Shown in pieces: positions 60,867 to 64,000 of a DNA stretch of 64,000 nucleotides. Position numbers and translations under genes: made by a program. Under the pieces are notes generated by a model. It saw only the letters and a list, made by a program, of their open reading frames with translations. It searched no databases and was not told the DNA's origin. Origin of the DNA: Glycine soja (Eukaryota > Streptophyta > Magnoliopsida > Fabales > Fabaceae); the NCBI RefSeq assembly GCF_004193775.1, contig NC_041019.1, positions 20,092,259-20,156,258 of the forward strand, written 5' to 3'. Numbering within the stretch: the first letter of the stretch is position 1; every line of letters begins with the position of its first letter.

Positions 60867-62750
60867 GTTGGTTCCTAAGTTATGATTCTTTCTTGTTGGG
60901 GGTTTGAAAACAAAAGGTAAAAGAAACTATGGTTGAAACTAGCCAAAATAAACACTAAAAGAGGTGTGAAAGATAAGGTAAAAACTAATTGATAAAAGGC
61001 AAACTATCTAGGTGGATTGACAATGGACAGTAAAAGAAATAAGCTATGAAAGTAAGCAAGAAATGTAAACTAGGCGAATCCTAAGAGTGTTTGGATGACC
61101 ACATTTAAGGTTACCAACAAAACACTCATAATCCTAAGGAAAAATTGCATAAAATTATTACACACAAATGGAAGTAGGGTGACCTATTGGAAGCTCCCAA
61201 CTTACTTCCAATGAAAGGTCTTTTTGTTACAAAATTTGAAAGCAATGAAAGTAAGTAAATTGTCAATTACAAAATTACAACAAGTTTCTCAATTTTGGTG
61301 GTTGTTCTCTCTTTGGTGATTCACTCAATTTGGAGTGCTTCTTAGTCCAATAGCTCTTAAGGTGATTTTCCCCTTGCTTCTTGACTCAAATTCTTCAAGG
61401 GATGGCACCAATCCTCCTTTCTAATTCCCTATATGGCAACTCACAAACAAGGAAACAAAGAGACAAGCAATAACCAAAGCCAAAAAAAAAATGAAATGAA
61501 AACTAAACCAATAGAGTTTGAACGAGACAAATTTTCAAGGATTATTCAACAATTAAAGCAATGAAAAGCACATAAAAGCAAGGTAGGACTCAAAGAGAAA
61601 CTTAGAATGGCTCTAGAGTAGAGTAAAAAAACTGTAAAAAAAAGACTCAAGAAACCTCTAGTTTTGGAACTAATTTTCACAGTAATTTTCAATTGAAATT
61701 TCAGAACTAAGATTGGTATAAAATAGGCACTAATTATAGAACAAATTTCGAGCCAAAACAACAAGCACACTTCCCTTTCACTTTTTTTTCCTGAACACTG
61801 ATTTTTCTGCCAACTTGTGTGATTTTTCTTATTTTTTCCTTTTATCCAAATAGCTTGGTTATTTTTTTATTATTTTTTTCCAGATGTCTAGAAAATTCAG
61901 TAAAACTTTCAGCTCAAAAATCGTAGTGACCATTTCCCAAAAATTTATACAAGTTCGTATGTTCAAGCTGCCAAAACCAGTAATTTAAACCTAAAAATCA
62001 AGAGTAGTGTTTATGTTGCTTAAGGCTTGGATAGTTACAATTTGTGTTTGCTTATGCTCAATTATCTTGAATAACACAATTCAAGAGAGCTTAAGACTTA
62101 TTTTGATTCACAAATTCAGCCACAACTCAGCACCACTACTCAACTTCATCATAGGCATCATGTATGAAACTTAGAAAAAAAAAAAAAAAGTTCAACAACA
62201 AGACTACTTCTAGGAATTGATTTAGAACATGTTATGAACTAAATAACATGCATGAATTAGACTCAAAATTCAAAAGATAGGCTAAGAATGACAAGAATAC
62301 ATGAACAAATGTATCTAGAATTCAATCAACAAAATAAAAATTCAACACAAACTTAGAACATAATGTGACAATTATTATAACTAAACATGACTCTAAGACA
62401 ACATGGATTAAGTGATTTACACTTAGATTTTTGTTTTTTTTCTAATCAATATTTTGGAAAAAAAATTTAGATCTAAAGGTTCGGCACAAAAAGATTATGA
62501 CTGAAAAATGATAGAACCTAAAATCAACACAAAAACATGATTCAAGAGTAGATCTATAGAATTTGAACCATAGAAATACAAAAACAAGTGTAGATCTAAG
62601 ATTTAATCAGTTTTTTTTAATCTACTCTAAACAGCACCAAACCACAAGACAATGAAGGATATACATGGAGAATAAGATGAATAACAAGGAATTAAAGTGA
62701 ATTGACCGAACAAAAAGATAGAGGAAGCAAAAGAACATCACCTAGATGAA
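60867..62750 (-). other. Leader of the CRM-like element (primer site to gag)
   Basis: About 1.9 kb of noncoding sequence between the primer site and gag start, the expected place for packaging signals. I see no ORF of note or internal repeat. Confidence 0.6.
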
Positions 62751-62766
62751 GAGGCTCTTGATACCA
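62751..62766 (-). other. Primer-binding site of the CRM-like element
   Basis: On the minus strand tggtatcaagagcctc lies 2 bp after the LTR end. It matches the initiator tRNA-Met primer site tggtatcagagc with one extra A. Confidence 0.8.
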
Positions 62767-62768
62767 CA

Positions 62769-63737
62769 TAATGTAGCTCCATGTGGAGCTTGTAGGCCTT
62801 GGATCTTCTTCATCAATGGATTCCTTTGCTTCTTGAGGTCTGATTGCAGCGGAATGGAGAAGGAGATGAATGGAGACGCCACTTCAAGTAGAAGATGAGT
62901 CTAGAAGAAGCTCACCACCATAGGAAGCCATGGATAAGAGCTTAAAGGTAGAAGAAGATGAATGAAGGGAGAGGAAGAGAAGAGCACGAAATTTAGTGCC
63001 TCTAAAGAAGTATAAACTTTGAAGTTTAATTCTCAAATGATCAAAGTTGAAAAATGCACACACGTGACCTTTATTTATAGCATAAGTGTCACACAAAATT
63101 GGAGGGAAATTTGAATTTCAATTCAAATTTCACTTGAGTTTGAAATTGAATTTGTGGAGCCAAAATTTCACTAATTATGATTAGTGAATTTCAGTTATGG
63201 TTCAGCCCACTAATCCAACATCAATTCCAAGATTCTCCACTAAGTGTGCTTAGGTGTCATGAGGCATGTAAAGCATGAAGGACATGCACAAAGTGTGACT
63301 ATATGATGTGACAATGAGGTGTAGTATGCAAATGCTCACCTCCCCCACTAAAATTTAATTGAATTTGGCTTCTACCAATTCAATTAAATTTATTTCCCAA
63401 CACACATCAAATATTCACTTAGTGCATGTGAAATTACAAAATTGCCCCTAATACAAAAACTAGTCTAAGTGCCCTAAAATACAAGGGCTGAAAAATCATA
63501 TATTTCTAGGGTACCCTACCCACATTATGGAGCCCTAAATACAGAGACGAAAAATAATGAAATTCTAATCTAATATATACAAAGATAAGTGGACCCAACC
63601 TTGGCCCATGGGCTCAAAAATCTACCCTGAGGTTCATGAGAACCCTTGGGCCTTCTTCAACAACTCTAGCGCAATCCTCTTGGAGCCTCTTGCTCATGGC
63701 TCTGGTAACTGGTCCCTTCCTAGGGAGGATTGCATCA
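62769..63737 (-). repeat. 5' LTR (969 bp) of the CRM-like element
   Basis: On the minus strand it begins TGATGCAATCC at 63737 and ends at about 62769 (ctacatta). Borders were set by comparison with the solo LTR at 8315-9275, whose ends are fixed by a target-site duplication. A TATAAATA box lies at about 63073-63080 (minus). Its first part encodes the pol tail AILPRKGPVTRAMSKRLQED up to an in-frame TGA. Confidence 0.9.
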
Positions 63738-63755
63738 CTTGTCTAATGATCTTTT

Positions 63756-64000
63756 TGTTGGATCGAGTGGCCTCAGAATAATTAAGAAGGGGGGGTTGAA
63801 TTAATTATTCCTAAACCTTTACTAATTAAAAAAATACTCTTTTAAGGCTTTTACTAAATTGTTAAGAGAATGAGGAGTAGAAGAGAAAACTTAACAGAAA
63901 GTAAAAGCGGAAATTAAATACACAGCGGAAAGTAAAAGAGTAGGGAAGAAGGAAACAAACACACAAGAGTTTTTATACTGGTTCAGCAACAACCCGTGCC
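63756..64000 (+). repeat. Second copy of the LTR-like repeat, cut by the window edge
   Basis: Starts TGTTGGATCGAGTGG and follows the copy at 40984 base for base over most of its length, with small indels, to the end of the window. Confidence 0.7.

Larger units (their letters stand above)
56230..63737 (-). mobile_element. CRM-like gypsy (chromovirus) element with truncated 3' LTR
   Basis: On the minus strand: 5' LTR (63737-62769), primer site (62766-62751), leader, gag (60866-59694), protease, RT, RNase H and integrase (to 56333), polypurine tract (about 56290-56271) and 3' LTR reduced to about 41 bp (56270-56230). The coding part is nearly complete. It has one frameshift in a run of five Gs at the gag/pol boundary (about 59693-59700) and four pol stops (near 59429, 59315, 58754 and 56802). 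Lineage: the pol frame continues into the LTR with a GPITRA-type tail, as in CRM elements, and no chromodomain is read. Without an intact second LTR, insertion age cannot be estimated. Confidence 0.85.

Noticed and set aside
62740..62770. tRNA-like match near tggtatcaagagcc
   Set aside because: It is a retroelement primer-binding site complementary to a tRNA end, not a tRNA gene; no cloverleaf is present.

Overview
This is plant nuclear DNA, very probably from a legume and most likely soybean (Glycine) or a close relative. The base composition is AT-rich. The genes carry spliceosomal GT-AG introns. Most of the window is plant retrotransposon relics of kinds typical of legume pericentromeric DNA: Athila-like, Ogre/Tat-like and CRM-like gypsy elements, SIRE-like copia, LINE, MULE, hAT and foldback MITEs. 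I see no prokaryotic gene organisation, CRISPR array, rRNA or convincing tRNA gene. The species call is inference; no database was searched.

Only three loci are ordinary cellular genes. (1) A polygalacturonase (GH28) pseudogene lies on the minus strand at 3828-8034. It has in-frame stops, a degenerate catalytic motif and a 2258-bp solo LTR inserted in its last exon. (2) An apparently intact 11-exon mitochondrial aldehyde dehydrogenase of the ALDH2B type lies on the plus strand at 26801-30235 (536 aa, all catalytic residues present). (3) An apparently intact 4-exon xyloglucan endotransglucosylase/hydrolase, most like XTH33, lies on the minus strand at 49049-50551 (310 aa).

Layout. 1-2489: LINE remnant (RT to RNase H, + strand). 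3828-8034: polygalacturonase pseudogene with solo LTR 3931-6188. 8315-9275: solo LTR of the same family as the CRM-like element at the right end. About 10329-18130: internally deleted Athila-like element on the minus strand (3' LTR, env-position ORF, spacer full of a GCGCTTAGCGC-type motif, protease and gag end). About 18224-22388 and beyond: 3' part of a SIRE-like copia element (RNase H, env-like region, polypurine tract, LTR start). About 22700-25630: second Athila-like fragment (+), LTR end, primer site and gag. 25659-26373: foldback element. 26801-30235: ALDH. 30236-33200: AT-rich intergenic DNA with one GC-rich island. 33650-35831: hAT transposase pseudogene. 35960-39432: Ogre/Tat pol with two RNase H domains. 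About 39690-40330: Athila post-pol fragment. About 40984-41900: LTR-like repeat, recurring at 63756-64000. 42420-42640: copia RT scrap. 43500-46359: MULE pseudogene. 49049-50551: XTH. 50600-55900: AT-rich intergenic DNA with two foldback MITEs. About 55900-56229: copia gag scrap fused to the CRM-like element, which runs on the minus strand from 56230 to 63737 with a complete 5' LTR but a 3' LTR of only about 41 bp.

The genes do not form a pathway or operon. ALDH2B would oxidise acetaldehyde and related aldehydes in mitochondria. XTH would remodel xyloglucan in the cell wall. The polygalacturonase is dead. I did not find a new biological system. The points of most interest are structural: two solo LTRs with perfect target-site duplications, a pol reading frame that runs into its own LTR, the chimeric junction at 56230, the repeated GCGCTTAGCGC motif in the Athila spacer, and the unidentified GC island at 32610-32790.
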